From assembly GCA_947462535.1 (NCBI GenBank), contig CANHPN010000022.1:1-34217 (forward strand): a stretch of 34,217 bases of DNA. Direction: 5' to 3'. Shown piece after piece: positions 8,607 to 22,074 of the stretch (the stretch's first letter is position 1; each line of letters starts with the position of its first letter). A model generated the notes under the pieces. That model searched no databases and had not been told where the DNA came from. It saw only the letters and a list, made by a program, of their open reading frames with translations. A program made the position numbers and the translations under genes. Source of the stretch: Akkermansiaceae bacterium. GTDB lineage: Bacteria; Verrucomicrobiota; Verrucomicrobiia; Verrucomicrobiales; Akkermansiaceae.

Positions 8607-9089
8607 ATGCAATGGTATTACTCGAAAAACGGCACCCAGCTCGGCCCGGTCGGGGAAAGGGAGCTTCTCGCAAAACTGGCTTCCGGCGAGGTTTCCCCCG
8701 CGGATATGGTTTGGAAGGAGGGCATGGCCGACTGGCAGCCGGCGGGCAAGGTCGCGGAGCTCGCATCTTTTGCGGCGGGTCCGTCGCTCGTGAATTCTCC
8801 CTACGCGCCGCCATCGGTCCAGTCCGTGCCGATGCCCGGCGGGGCGAGCATCCCTAACTACTTGTGGCAGTCGATCGTAGTGACGATTTTCTGCTGCTGG
8901 CCCTTCGGGATTCCGGCGATTGTTTACGCGGCGAAAGTCGATGGCTTGAGGGCGCGGGGCGACATCGCGGGTGCGATGGCGGCCTCCACCAGCGCGAAAA
9001 CCTGGTGCATGGTCGCTGCGGGGATCTGGATCGGATTGATACTGTTGTGGATCTTGTTCGCGGGCGCAGCCGCAGTGTTTTCCAATTGA
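8607..9089 (+). CDS. GYF_2 / CD225 (dispanin-like) membrane protein
   Basis: The 160-residue product combines two recognisable parts. Residues 2-50 form a GYF_2 (DUF4339) domain: WYYSKNGTQLGPVGERELL and SPADMVWKEGMADWQPA. After a proline-rich linker, residues 83-157 resemble the CD225/dispanin family, with two hydrophobic helices at about 86-108 and 133-157. The conserved FCCWPFGIPAIVYAAKV and the loop after it (DIAGAMAASTSAKTWC) support that. It would sit in the inner membrane with the GYF domain in the cytoplasm, where such domains often bind proline-rich peptides. The ATG at 8607 is used because the GYF domain starts immediately; a longer frame upstream is antisense to fabV. The DUF2752 gene follows after 6 bases. 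Confidence 0.85.
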   Translation: MQWYYSKNGTQLGPVGERELLAKLASGEVSPADMVWKEGMADWQPAGKVAELASFAAGPSLVNSPYAPPSVQSVPMPGGASIPNYLWQSIVVTIFCCWPFGIPAIVYAAKVDGLRARGDIAGAMAASTSAKTWCMVAAGIWIGLILLWILFAGAAAVFSN

Positions 9090-9095
9090 ATCAAG

Positions 9096-9506
9096 ATGCG
9101 CGGCGACCGGGCAGGGTGGGTGGCGCTGGGGTTTCTGGCGTTCGCTTGCGGGGCGTTTTTCCTCCGGGAGCGCGGACCTTACGGCTTGCCATGGCTACCC
9201 GAGTGCACCTTTCATTGGCTAACAGGCCTGCATTGCCCCGGCTGCGGCATGACCCGCGCCGCCCACGCGACGCTGCACGGTCGGATCGGCGAGGCGTTTC
9301 GATTCAATCCGGTCGGCATGATTCTGTTGCCGCTCGCGTGCGTCGGCGTTGTGATCGAAATTCTCGGCTGGGTGCGGGGGAAGCCGCTGCCGTTCCGTCT
9401 GAATGTCGGCGCAGGCGGAGCCTGGGCCATTGTCTGGATCATGGCCGGATTCTGGATCCTGCGGAATATTCCTTGCCCGCCTTTCACGCTGCTCGCGCCG
9501 CCGTGA
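9096..9506 (+). CDS. DUF2752 membrane protein
   Basis: The 136-residue product has hydrophobic segments at about residues 7-23, 72-90 and 107-122, and the DUF2752 signature CPGCGMTRA at residues 47-55. The following NPVGMILLP at 71-79 is also typical. Cys37 and Cys127 add to the conserved cysteines. The family's function is unknown. It sits 6 bases after the GYF_2/CD225 gene, and the two families are often found together in bacteria, which suggests a shared membrane role. pdxJ follows 54 bases later. Confidence 0.85.
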   Translation: MRGDRAGWVALGFLAFACGAFFLRERGPYGLPWLPECTFHWLTGLHCPGCGMTRAAHATLHGRIGEAFRFNPVGMILLPLACVGVVIEILGWVRGKPLPFRLNVGAGGAWAIVWIMAGFWILRNIPCPPFTLLAPP

Positions 9507-9526
9507 TTTCGCGTAACAAGTGAGTC

Positions 9527-9555
9527 TTGCCGGACTCCGATCCAGAGTCTATCTC
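9527..9555 (+). promoter_or_regulatory. Candidate promoter for pdxJ, possibly leaderless
   Basis: TTGCCG at 9527-9532 and TATCTC at 9550-9555 are 17 bases apart. The -10 ends 5 bases before the pdxJ ATG, so transcription would begin at or near the A of the start codon. The same TTGCC-N17-TATCTC arrangement is found before efp. Sequence similarity only. Confidence 0.35.
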
Positions 9556-9560
9556 CGCTC

Positions 9561-10304
9561 ATGCCTTTGCTTCTCGGAGTTAACATCGACCACATCGCTA
9601 CCCTGCGTCAGGCCCGCTACGCGAAAACACCGGACTCGCCGAACGCCGAGCCCTGCCCGGTGGTCGCCGGCCATGACGCGCTCGCCGGTGGAGCCGATTC
9701 GCTCACCATCCACGTCCGCGGCGACCGCCGCCACATGCAGGACGCCGACGCCTATCGGATCCGCGAGGAAATCAAACTGCCGCTCAATCTGGAAATGGGA
9801 GTCACCGAGGAGATGGTCGGGCTCGCGCTCAAGCTGAGGCCGGAGTTCGTCTGCCTCGTGCCGGAAAACCGCATGGAAATCACCACCGAGGGCGGGCTGA
9901 ACGTGCTCGCCAGTTTCGACAAGACCCGCATGGTCATCGCCCGCCTGCAGGACGCCGGCATCCGCGTCAGCGTTTTCATCGATCCCGATTTGAAACAAGT
10001 CGAAGCCGCTTGTGAGGCCTGCGCCGACATGATCGAGCTCCACACCGGCGCGTTCGCCAATGCCACCGGCGACGTGGTCCAAACCGAGTTAGATCGCCTT
10101 GTCGCCGCAGCCAAGGAAGGCCATCTCAGTCTTCAGGTGAACGCCGGCCACGGCATCAACTACACCAACCTCGCGCAGATTCTAACGATTCGCCATCTCG
10201 CCGAGCTCAACATCGGCCACAGCATCATCGCCCGTTCCACCCGCGTCGGACTGACCGCCGCAGTGCGGGAAATGAAGGAGCTGATGGCCGCCTATTCCGC
10301 CTGA
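9561..10304 (+). CDS. pdxJ: Pyridoxine 5'-phosphate synthase
   Basis: PdxJ condenses 1-deoxy-D-xylulose 5-phosphate with 3-amino-2-oxopropyl phosphate to give pyridoxine 5'-phosphate, the ring-closing step of the DXP-dependent vitamin B6 pathway. The 247-residue TIM-barrel product is of normal length. It shows LGVNIDHIATLRQARY at residues 5-20, IHVRGDRRHM, LHTGAFAN, VNAGHGINY and NIGHSIIARS, all family signatures. The acpS start follows its stop after 2 bases, the classic pdxJ-acpS pairing seen in proteobacteria as well. No Shine-Dalgarno sequence is visible. Confidence 0.97.
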   Translation: MPLLLGVNIDHIATLRQARYAKTPDSPNAEPCPVVAGHDALAGGADSLTIHVRGDRRHMQDADAYRIREEIKLPLNLEMGVTEEMVGLALKLRPEFVCLVPENRMEITTEGGLNVLASFDKTRMVIARLQDAGIRVSVFIDPDLKQVEAACEACADMIELHTGAFANATGDVVQTELDRLVAAAKEGHLSLQVNAGHGINYTNLAQILTIRHLAELNIGHSIIARSTRVGLTAAVREMKELMAAYSA

Positions 10305-10306
10305 CC

Positions 10307-10690
10307 ATGCGTATTTTCGGAATTGGTATCGACGTGGTGGAGGTGGAGCGGATCGCTTCCGCCATCGAGCGTCATGGGGAGTCGTTTCTCGCGAAATTGT
10401 TCACCGCGGACGAGCGCGCTTACTGCGAGACGCAGAAGAAATCCGCGCTCAACTACGCCGCCCGCTTTGCCGCTAAAGAAGCGGTTTCCAAGGCGCTCGG
10501 CACCGGCATCGGCGGCCAAGCCGGCTGGCTGGAGATGGCAATCACCCGCGATCCGTCGGGGGCACCGAGGCTTTTGCTTCAAGGCAGCGCCGCCGAGTTC
10601 GCCAAACAGAACGGAATCACCGAAATCCAGATCAGCCTCACCCACGCCCGCGACTATGCCGCCGCAAACGCGATTGCCATTGCGGATTGA
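10307..10690 (+). CDS. acpS: Holo-[acyl-carrier-protein] synthase
   Basis: AcpS transfers the 4'-phosphopantetheine arm from CoA to apo-ACP. The 127-residue product is of normal size. It shows IFGIGIDVVEVERI with the metal-binding Asp9, RFAAKEAVSKALGTG with Glu58, and the C-terminal ISLTHARDYAAANAI. It lies 2 bases after pdxJ, and its stop at 10688-10690 overlaps a possible TTG start of hemB, so the three genes are almost certainly one transcription unit. Confidence 0.96.
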   Translation: MRIFGIGIDVVEVERIASAIERHGESFLAKLFTADERAYCETQKKSALNYAARFAAKEAVSKALGTGIGGQAGWLEMAITRDPSGAPRLLLQGSAAEFAKQNGITEIQISLTHARDYAAANAIAIAD

Positions 10691-10707
10691 CTATTCAAAA
10701 TATTCCC

Positions 10708-11688
10708 ATGAACCGCCCCCGCCGCAACCGCCGCACGCCAGCCATCCGCTCGATGGTGCGTGAAACCACGCTGAGTCCCGCCGATTTCATCCTGCCGTTG
10801 TTTTTCCACGAGGACGCGGAGGACGCGGCCATCGCCTCGATGCCCGGCGTCACGCGCTGGTCGTTGGCAAGCCTGGTCCGCGAGGCCGGGGAGGCACGCG
10901 CGTTAGGGATTCCCGCCATCGTGCTTTTCCCGAAAATCGATGAAGCGCTCAAGACGCCGCTGGCCGAGGAGTCGCACAACGACGACGGCCTCGTTTCCCG
11001 CGCCATCCGCGCGCTCAAGGCCGCGCATCCCACGCTTTGCGTCATCACCGATGTCGCGCTCGATCCTTACAACTCCGACGGCCACGACGGCATCGTCCAG
11101 CGCGACGGGCGAGGCGAGTTGGAAATCCTCAACGACGAAACCGTCGAGGTTCTCTGCCAGCAGGCGCTTTGTCACGCCCGCGCCGGAGCGGACATCGTCG
11201 CGCCTTCCGACATGATGGACGGTCGCGTCGCCGCCATCCGCGACGGGCTCGACAGCGAGGGTTTCACCAACGTTTCCATTCTCAGCTACACCGCGAAATA
11301 CGCGTCCGCCTTCTACGGCCCGTTCCGTGGCGCGCTGGATTCCACGCCCAAGGCCGGCGACAAGAAAACCTACCAGATGGACCCCGGGAACGCGCGCGAA
11401 GCCCTCCGCGAGACCCTGCTCGACGAGGCCGAGGGCGCGGACATGCTGATGGTCAAACCCGCCGGGCTCTATCTGGACATCATCGCCAAGGTCCGTGAGA
11501 CCAGCACGCTGCCGGTCGCCGCCTATCAGGTCAGCGGCGAGTATCTGATGCTCAAGAGCGCCGCCGCCGGTGGCTGGCTCGATGAAAAAGCGATCGTCCT
11601 GGAATCCCTGCTCGCCATCAAACGCGCCGGAGCCGACATGATCCTTACTTATTTCGCGAAGCAAGCCTGCGGCTGGTTGAAATCCTGA
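10708..11688 (+). CDS. hemB: Delta-aminolevulinic acid dehydratase (porphobilinogen synthase)
   Basis: HemB joins two 5-aminolevulinate molecules to porphobilinogen in haem synthesis. I place the start at the ATG at 10708 (326 residues) rather than the TTG at 10687, because MNRPRRNRRTPAIRSMVRET matches the family N-terminus. The two active-site lysines are Lys197 in LSYTAKYASAFYGPFR and Lys250 in MLMVKPAGLYLD. The metal loop DVALDPYNSDGHDG has aspartates and no cysteines. It therefore belongs to the magnesium-type enzymes rather than the zinc enzymes with a three-cysteine site. It ends the pdxJ-acpS-hemB run; a weak hairpin follows but no T-tract. Confidence 0.96.
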   Translation: MNRPRRNRRTPAIRSMVRETTLSPADFILPLFFHEDAEDAAIASMPGVTRWSLASLVREAGEARALGIPAIVLFPKIDEALKTPLAEESHNDDGLVSRAIRALKAAHPTLCVITDVALDPYNSDGHDGIVQRDGRGELEILNDETVEVLCQQALCHARAGADIVAPSDMMDGRVAAIRDGLDSEGFTNVSILSYTAKYASAFYGPFRGALDSTPKAGDKKTYQMDPGNAREALRETLLDEAEGADMLMVKPAGLYLDIIAKVRETSTLPVAAYQVSGEYLMLKSAAAGGWLDEKAIVLESLLAIKRAGADMILTYFAKQACGWLKS

Positions 11689-11799
11689 AAGTGTCCCGGC
11701 TGTCTCAGTCGGAGCGGAACTCCGTCTCCGGTGATCTTTCGTGCATGGCGTTTTCCGAAGAGGAACCAACAACGTTGGATTTGCGCCTTTTCATTATGA

Positions 11800-12084
11800 C
11801 GATCATGTGGCGTAGACTGCGAGCGTCTCGCCGAGACCCTGCAGTAGCAGGACTTGTCAGCGCGCTTCGTGGCCCAGTGGCTGGAGCTGCATGCCTACGG
11901 CAAGGCGCTGATAGCCGCAGGCATAAACGACCGCGAAGGGCTGGTGCGGCTGGCCACGCACCGCCGCGCGTTGGAGGCGTTTCTCAGAAACGAAATGCAG
12001 CCCGAGGCGGTCGCTGCCTTTGAAGCTCGCCGGTCGTATGTTCGGACTGCTCTCGGACATCACCGAGCGCAAGCGGATCGATAG
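11800..12084 (+). pseudogene. Unidentified broken coding fragment
   Basis: A frame running from about 11800 reads like protein (ERLAETLQ, stop TAG at 11845, then QDLSARFVAQWLELHAYGKA) for about 70 codons before losing character near 12040. Codon choice after the stop is coding-like (GC-rich third positions), and residues such as [20 protein letters not shown] look helical. I do not recognise the family. The in-frame stop and the lack of a proper start suggest a remnant. It runs into the histidine-kinase fragment in another frame, so two unrelated or shuffled pieces may be joined here. Confidence 0.4.
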
Positions 12085-12421
12085 CGCCATCCGCCAGCTC
12101 AACAAGGAACTGGAGCTTCGAGTCCGCGAGCGCACCGCCGATCTAATTGCAACCATCAAGGAGCTGGAGTTCGCTGAGATCGAGATCGGGGTGAAAGAAG
12201 GAGGGGACGGCGAGCGGATTTACTACGTCAGGGATAACGGCGTCGGCTTCGATATGCGATACGTGGACAAGCTTTTCGGTGTCTTCCAACGCCTGCACAA
12301 CCCGCAGGAATTTCCGGGGACCGGCGTGGGTTTAGCGCTCGTCCAGCCGATCGTGCTGCGGCACGGCGGGCATGTCTGGGCGGAGGGTCATTGGCGTCAA
12401 CCTAAGCACGCAAGTATCTGA
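12020..12421 (+). pseudogene. Sensor histidine kinase remnant with internal deletion
   Basis: The first part, [20 protein letters not shown] then a coiled-coil ([20 protein letters not shown]), is the end of a PAS/PAC domain plus the linker that normally leads into the dimerisation/phosphoacceptor domain. The frame then jumps straight to the end of a HATPase_c domain: [20 protein letters not shown] (G1 box), [16 protein letters not shown] (G2 box) and [10 protein letters not shown]. The phosphorylated histidine region and the N box, roughly 150-200 residues, are missing. After AEG the family's last strand (usually like GATFYFTL) is replaced by unrelated residues. It therefore cannot be a working kinase. 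The frame has only a TTG start. It is most simply a decayed gene. Confidence 0.75.
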
Positions 12422-12648
12422 TCCTTAGTTGATCTTCTGATTCTCGTTTCCAGTTTTAGAGGAGGAATCGATCTCTCTGGCAAGCTGATATCTGGTGATT
12501 GGATGTTGAGATTCGACAACAGAATCCCAATGGCTTGATGGGATTTCTCCAAACTCAAGTGAAGGTTTTTCTCCGTCTCACCGATGGCACTCACCATGGC
12601 CATCGTTAGCAGTGCATGAATAATTCCAGCCAGGACTAACGCTTCCAA
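12397..12648 (-). CDS. Possible small protein in a low-GC patch
   Basis: An 83-codon frame starts with ATG at 12646-12648 and has a hydrophobic N-terminus ([19 protein letters not shown]) followed by a helical-looking [20 protein letters not shown]. The base composition of 12421-12650 is clearly more AT-rich than its surroundings. I do not recognise the product. The last codons overlap the end of the kinase remnant. It may be a fragment of a transferred gene or a chance frame; the amino-acid pattern looks more protein-like than most shadows. Confidence 0.25.
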   Translation of the reverse strand: MEALVLAGIIHALLTMAMVSAIGETEKNLHLSLEKSHQAIGILLSNLNIQSPDISLPERSIPPLKLETRIRRSTKDQILACLG

Positions 12649-13425
12649 ATGATGGCGGTTGGGCCGCGCAAATTTTTTTCTGTAAAAGTGGCTGCGGGCG
12701 GAACCCAGACGATCGACGTGCCTCTCACCGTGCTGAATACCGTCCCGGACCCCGAGTTCACCCTCGTTCCCTCGACAACCTCATGGGACGGCCGGCAAAC
12801 GATGACCGTCACCGCCAACATCAGCAACCTCGCGGCGATGCAGTCGGCCGGATTCGGGACGCTCAACTATAAATGGAATGTCAGCGGAGTCGCGGTGATC
12901 AAGGAGACGAATAACGGCACGCTCACGCTCACTCGCTCGCAAGGCAGCGGCCCGTTGACCGCTAGCCTCACCATCGACAACGGCGGCACCCCTGTTTCAC
13001 AAAGCGTCGTCATCAATGTGCAGGAACCGGCCAGCGATCCGTGGGCGCAACGCACCCCCGATGCCAACGAAAAGCCGGTCAACAAACAATTCTTCTCGCG
13101 CGATCCTGGCACCGGCCTCGGCACGATCCATTACCGGGGCACCCAGTCTGGAGCCACCGATGTTTACCTCAAGGTTTACACCACCGACACCTGAGCGGAC
13201 GTCCTCTATGCTACCCACCGCCAGACGCTCGCAGGTGGTGCCTATTCCTTCGCCGCGCCGATCGCCGCAGGCAAGGTGACTTACAAGGTCACCTACGGCA
13301 CGAACAGCGACGGCAACGATTCCGCGCCTTTGGCCACGGTCTCCGACCTCGTTTGTGGAGATGCCTTCATCATCGAAGGTCAATCGAACGCTCTGGCCAC
13401 CGACAAAGGCGGGAATTTGGCATAA
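12649..13425 (+). pseudogene. N-terminal piece of a secreted SGNH / sialate O-acetylesterase-like protein
   Basis: From 12649 a 181-codon frame reads as beta-rich extracellular protein (VPLTVLNTVPDPEFTLVPST, YKWNVSGVAVI, ASLTIDNGG). It stops at TGA 13192-13194, but the same frame continues without a break in character: ADVLYATHRQTLAGGAYSF, KVTYKVTYGTNSDGND, then VSDLVCGDAFIIEGQSNALA. The last block is the start of an SGNH/sialate-esterase catalytic domain, where GQSNA carries the nucleophile serine. The frame ends at TAA 13423 a few codons later, so the rest of the catalytic domain is gone. One nonsense mutation plus 3' truncation, and no signal peptide at the 5' end, mark a dead fragment at both ends. 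Confidence 0.75.
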
Positions 13426-13469
13426 GCACTGCTAATTTTCGAATGCCCTCTAATGAAAGGTGTTCATCT

Positions 13470-14390
13470 ATGGACTGGGTTCCGGATTTAAGACAGCTGA
13501 GGGCGTTCGTGGCCGTGGTGGAGGAGGGCAGTTTCACGCTCGCCGCCCGGCGGATATTCGTAACGCAGTCGGCTGTTAGCCATTCGCTGCGGACGCTCGA
13601 AGAACAATTGTCCTGCCGCTTGCTGGACCGCACCGGCAAGCGGGTGGCTGTCACCGTCGAGGGAGAGCTGCTGCTCAGGCGCTGCAAACGGGTGATCTTC
13701 GAGTTGGAGCAAGCCAGCCGCGATCTCGATGGCCTGCGCCGCTGGGGGCAGACGCGAATTCGGATCGGCGCGCCTCACAGCCTTTGTCATTTTCTGATTC
13801 CATCGGTCCTGCGCGAATTCCGCGACTGCTTCCCGAGATGCGAACCGGTCATTGAGGCCGGTGATACGACAGTATTGCTAGACCGGCTGGCGGGGGCAGA
13901 TCTCGACTTGGTCGTCGGCCTGAGACCGCGGGGGAAGGGCGACGATGGTTACCGCCCGATGTTCAATGATCGTCTCGCCTTCGTGGTTTCGCCGTTTCAT
14001 CCGTGGGCGATCGACCACTCGTCGGTGATTTCCACGATCAAGGACCATCGGTTCATCATCTATGCCAAAGCCAGCGAGACCCACCGCCTGATCGAGGAAT
14101 GGCTGGAGCAAAACGGAGGCAGCTGCAAGAAGCCTCTGGTGCTTGGTGACATGCAGGCTATCAAGGAAATGGCTAAGCTCGGCATCGGCGTGGGGATCGT
14201 CGCGCCCTGGGTCGCCGCCCGCGAGATCGCCGACGGAAGCTTGAAAGTGGTCAACATCGACGGGCCCGGCATCGAGCGCGCCTGGGGAGTGTTTCACTCG
14301 CCCAAGCGCGAGCCGAGCCTCGTGGAAGAAGCATTCATTGGTCTTTGTGAAATGGCCTTCGCCGCGATGCCGACGAATCTCACGGAATAG
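13470..14390 (+). CDS. LysR-family transcriptional regulator
   Basis: The 306-residue product has the LysR N-terminal winged helix (residues 6-65: LRQLRAFVAVVEEGSFTLAA, TQSAVSHSLRTLEEQLSCRL, LDRTGKRVAVT). A periplasmic-binding-like effector domain fills the rest (IRIGAPHSLCHFLIPSVL, VVGLRPRGKG, LAFVVSPFHPWA, LGIGVGIVAPWVA). I chose the ATG at 13470 rather than 13443, because GAAAGG at 13455-13460 is a good Shine-Dalgarno sequence nine bases upstream, a rarity in this window. It is intact, right after the broken island, and lies upstream of a TSUP permease in the same direction. A role in controlling sulfur-compound export is plausible but unproven. Confidence 0.92.
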   Translation: MDWVPDLRQLRAFVAVVEEGSFTLAARRIFVTQSAVSHSLRTLEEQLSCRLLDRTGKRVAVTVEGELLLRRCKRVIFELEQASRDLDGLRRWGQTRIRIGAPHSLCHFLIPSVLREFRDCFPRCEPVIEAGDTTVLLDRLAGADLDLVVGLRPRGKGDDGYRPMFNDRLAFVVSPFHPWAIDHSSVISTIKDHRFIIYAKASETHRLIEEWLEQNGGSCKKPLVLGDMQAIKEMAKLGIGVGIVAPWVAAREIADGSLKVVNIDGPGIERAWGVFHSPKREPSLVEEAFIGLCEMAFAAMPTNLTE

Positions 14391-14519
14391 ACCAAGGACG
14401 CTCCGTTCGGCCGAGGCACCCTGCTTCCTTCAGCAACCGCGCTATCAAAATCAGGCTTCCCGCGTGTAGCAGGCTGGCGGTGGATAGCAATAGTGCGAAT
14501 TTCGTTTTCACGGATCGTG

Positions 14520-14546
14520 TGGCAATGGCTGCTGAAGGTTGCCATT
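14520..14546. promoter_or_regulatory. Candidate LysR operator upstream of the TSUP gene
   Basis: Two overlapping perfect inverted repeats share one centre region: TGGCAA-N13-TTGCCA (14520-14544) and AATGGC-N11-GCCATT (14524-14546). They sit about 60-85 bases before the TSUP start, in the 216-base gap after the LysR gene. Size and spacing suit a LysR-type dimer site. Nothing else was recognised in this gap. Confidence 0.4.
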
Positions 14547-14606
14547 CCGGTTTTCACAGGCAATGTATCCGGGCGGAGAGCAGAATGATTTTTCGCGGCC
14601 CGATCC

Positions 14607-15359
14607 ATGTTGTCTGATATTCTAACTTACTTCCCGCCGCTGGCGCTCGGCCTCGCGTTTTTCCTCGCGGCCGCTCTCTATGCGTCGGTGGGTCATGGCG
14701 GCGCATCGGCCTATCTCGCGGTGATGGGACTCATCGGCATGGCACCGGTGGAAATGAAACCCATCGCGCTCGTGCTTAACAGCGCCGTCTCGCTGCTGGC
14801 GTTCATCGCGTTCGGCCGGGCGGGTCATTTCCGGGCCCGCTTATTCTGGCTGTTCGCCGCAGCGTCAGTGCCGGCGGCGTTCATCGGCGGATGGCTACAA
14901 TCCCCGGATCCGGCTTTTAAACTCATCCTCGCTGCCGCGCTGGTCTTCAGTGCGTGGCGGCTCGCGTTTTACAGGAATGCGGAAGAATCCGAGCTTCACG
15001 AGCCGCCTCTTTCCGCCATAATCATTCTCGGACTGGTGATTGGATTTCTATCCGGGCTCATCGGCATCGGCGGGGGGGTATTTCTAACGCCCTTGCTGGT
15101 TCTTTTCCGCTGGACTCCGGCGAAGCCCGCCGCGGCGATCTCCGCCGCGTTTGTTTTCGTCAACTCACTCTCGGGCCTCGCCGGGTTCCTCACGAAGGGC
15201 GGGGGCGTTCCGCAGTTAGCCGGGTTTCTCCTCCCCGTGGTCCTCGCCGGTGCTTGGTTCGGTTCGGGGTGGGGAAGCAAGCGAGCGCGCTCTGTCGCAA
15301 TCCAGCGCGCGTTGGCCGCCGTGCTGGTGGTGGCCGCAGTCAAATTCGCGACCTACTAG
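14607..15359 (+). CDS. TSUP (TauE/SafE) family permease
   Basis: The 250-residue product is an inner-membrane protein with about eight hydrophobic helices in two repeats. Each repeat carries the family's glycine-rich turn: ALYASVGHGGASAYLAVMGL at about residues 28-47 and GFLSGLIGIGGGVFLTPLLV at about 149-168. TSUP proteins export sulfite, sulfoacetate or related organosulfur anions, or take them up; the substrate cannot be told from the sequence. The length is typical. The upstream LysR gene and the palindromes in between suggest regulated expression. No terminator was seen downstream, and the next 500 bases hold only a decayed transposase-like piece. Confidence 0.9.
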   Translation: MLSDILTYFPPLALGLAFFLAAALYASVGHGGASAYLAVMGLIGMAPVEMKPIALVLNSAVSLLAFIAFGRAGHFRARLFWLFAAASVPAAFIGGWLQSPDPAFKLILAAALVFSAWRLAFYRNAEESELHEPPLSAIIILGLVIGFLSGLIGIGGGVFLTPLLVLFRWTPAKPAAAISAAFVFVNSLSGLAGFLTKGGGVPQLAGFLLPVVLAGAWFGSGWGSKRARSVAIQRALAAVLVVAAVKFATY

Positions 15360-15544
15360 ACAGCTGGATGCAGTATGGATAACGATGCAATCGCCTTTTT
15401 GGGCCGCGACAGCAGCGATGATTTCAGCCACGAGCGCGAGGATCGGCAGGAAAAAGAGGACGATCTTGCTGACCAGCGGCAAAAAACGAATTGCCTGATC
15501 AACGAACTCGGTGGCGAAACTTCTCCGCCATCAAGAAGGACTAG

Positions 15545-15850
15545 GAAAACCGCTACAAATACGCCGAACAGCTTCTTGCGGGCCGCCCCGTCGATCTGGT
15601 GGGGGAACTCGAGCGCGGCCATGGCCGATTTGAGGTCCGGGACACCACGCTGGTGGCGGTGGACACCGAGGTCAGCCCGTTTCTCCACATCGCGCAGATT
15701 GTCAAATGCACCCGCATCCACAGGTTGGTGACACGACAAGGTGAAAGCTGGATTTGTTGGGTGAGGCTATTTGTCCAGCTGAAGCGCAACAGCGAGTGGC
15801 CGATGGCGGGCAGGACGTCGGTGAGGAACAGGCCGATCCCCCACGGATAG
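15545..15850 (+). pseudogene. Decayed transposase-like fragment
   Basis: After an in-frame TAG at 15542-15544 the frame reads ENRYKYAEQLLAGRPVDLVG, then GELERGHGRFEVRDTTLVAV, then PFLHIAQIVKCTRI and RLVTRQGES. The GHGR(I/F)E-R block followed by a hydrophobic AQI-x-RI segment resembles the middle of ISAs1/IS4-like DDE transposases. Before the stop the same frame reads NFSAIKKD, which fits. The similarity fades after about 15760, though the frame stays open to 15850. No start, no catalytic triad and no terminal repeats are visible. The region 15360-15544 holds no supported gene, only a short hydrophobic minus-strand frame. Confidence 0.45.
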
Positions 15851-15867
15851 AAATTGCGAGAGCCGCA

Positions 15868-17361
<1,494 letters not shown>

Positions 17362-17364
17362 TGT

Positions 17365-17392
17365 GATTTGAAATTTGAGATTTGAGATTTGA
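17365..17392. repeat. Four copies of a 7-bp repeat between gltB and gltD
   Basis: The plus strand carries GATTTGA, AATTTGA, GATTTGA and GATTTGA head to tail. This AT-rich tract fills most of the 42-base gap just before the gltD start on the minus strand, where an unstructured leader could aid translation without a Shine-Dalgarno sequence. Confidence 0.85.
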
Positions 17393-17403
17393 AAATTAGA
17401 CGG

Positions 17404-22074
<4,671 letters not shown>

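Noticed and set aside
15216-15482. Minus frame with a hydrophobic stretch (KIVLFFLPILALVAEIIAAV)
   Set aside because: No ATG, runs into the antisense of the TSUP gene and no family recognised; could be a relic but not supportable.
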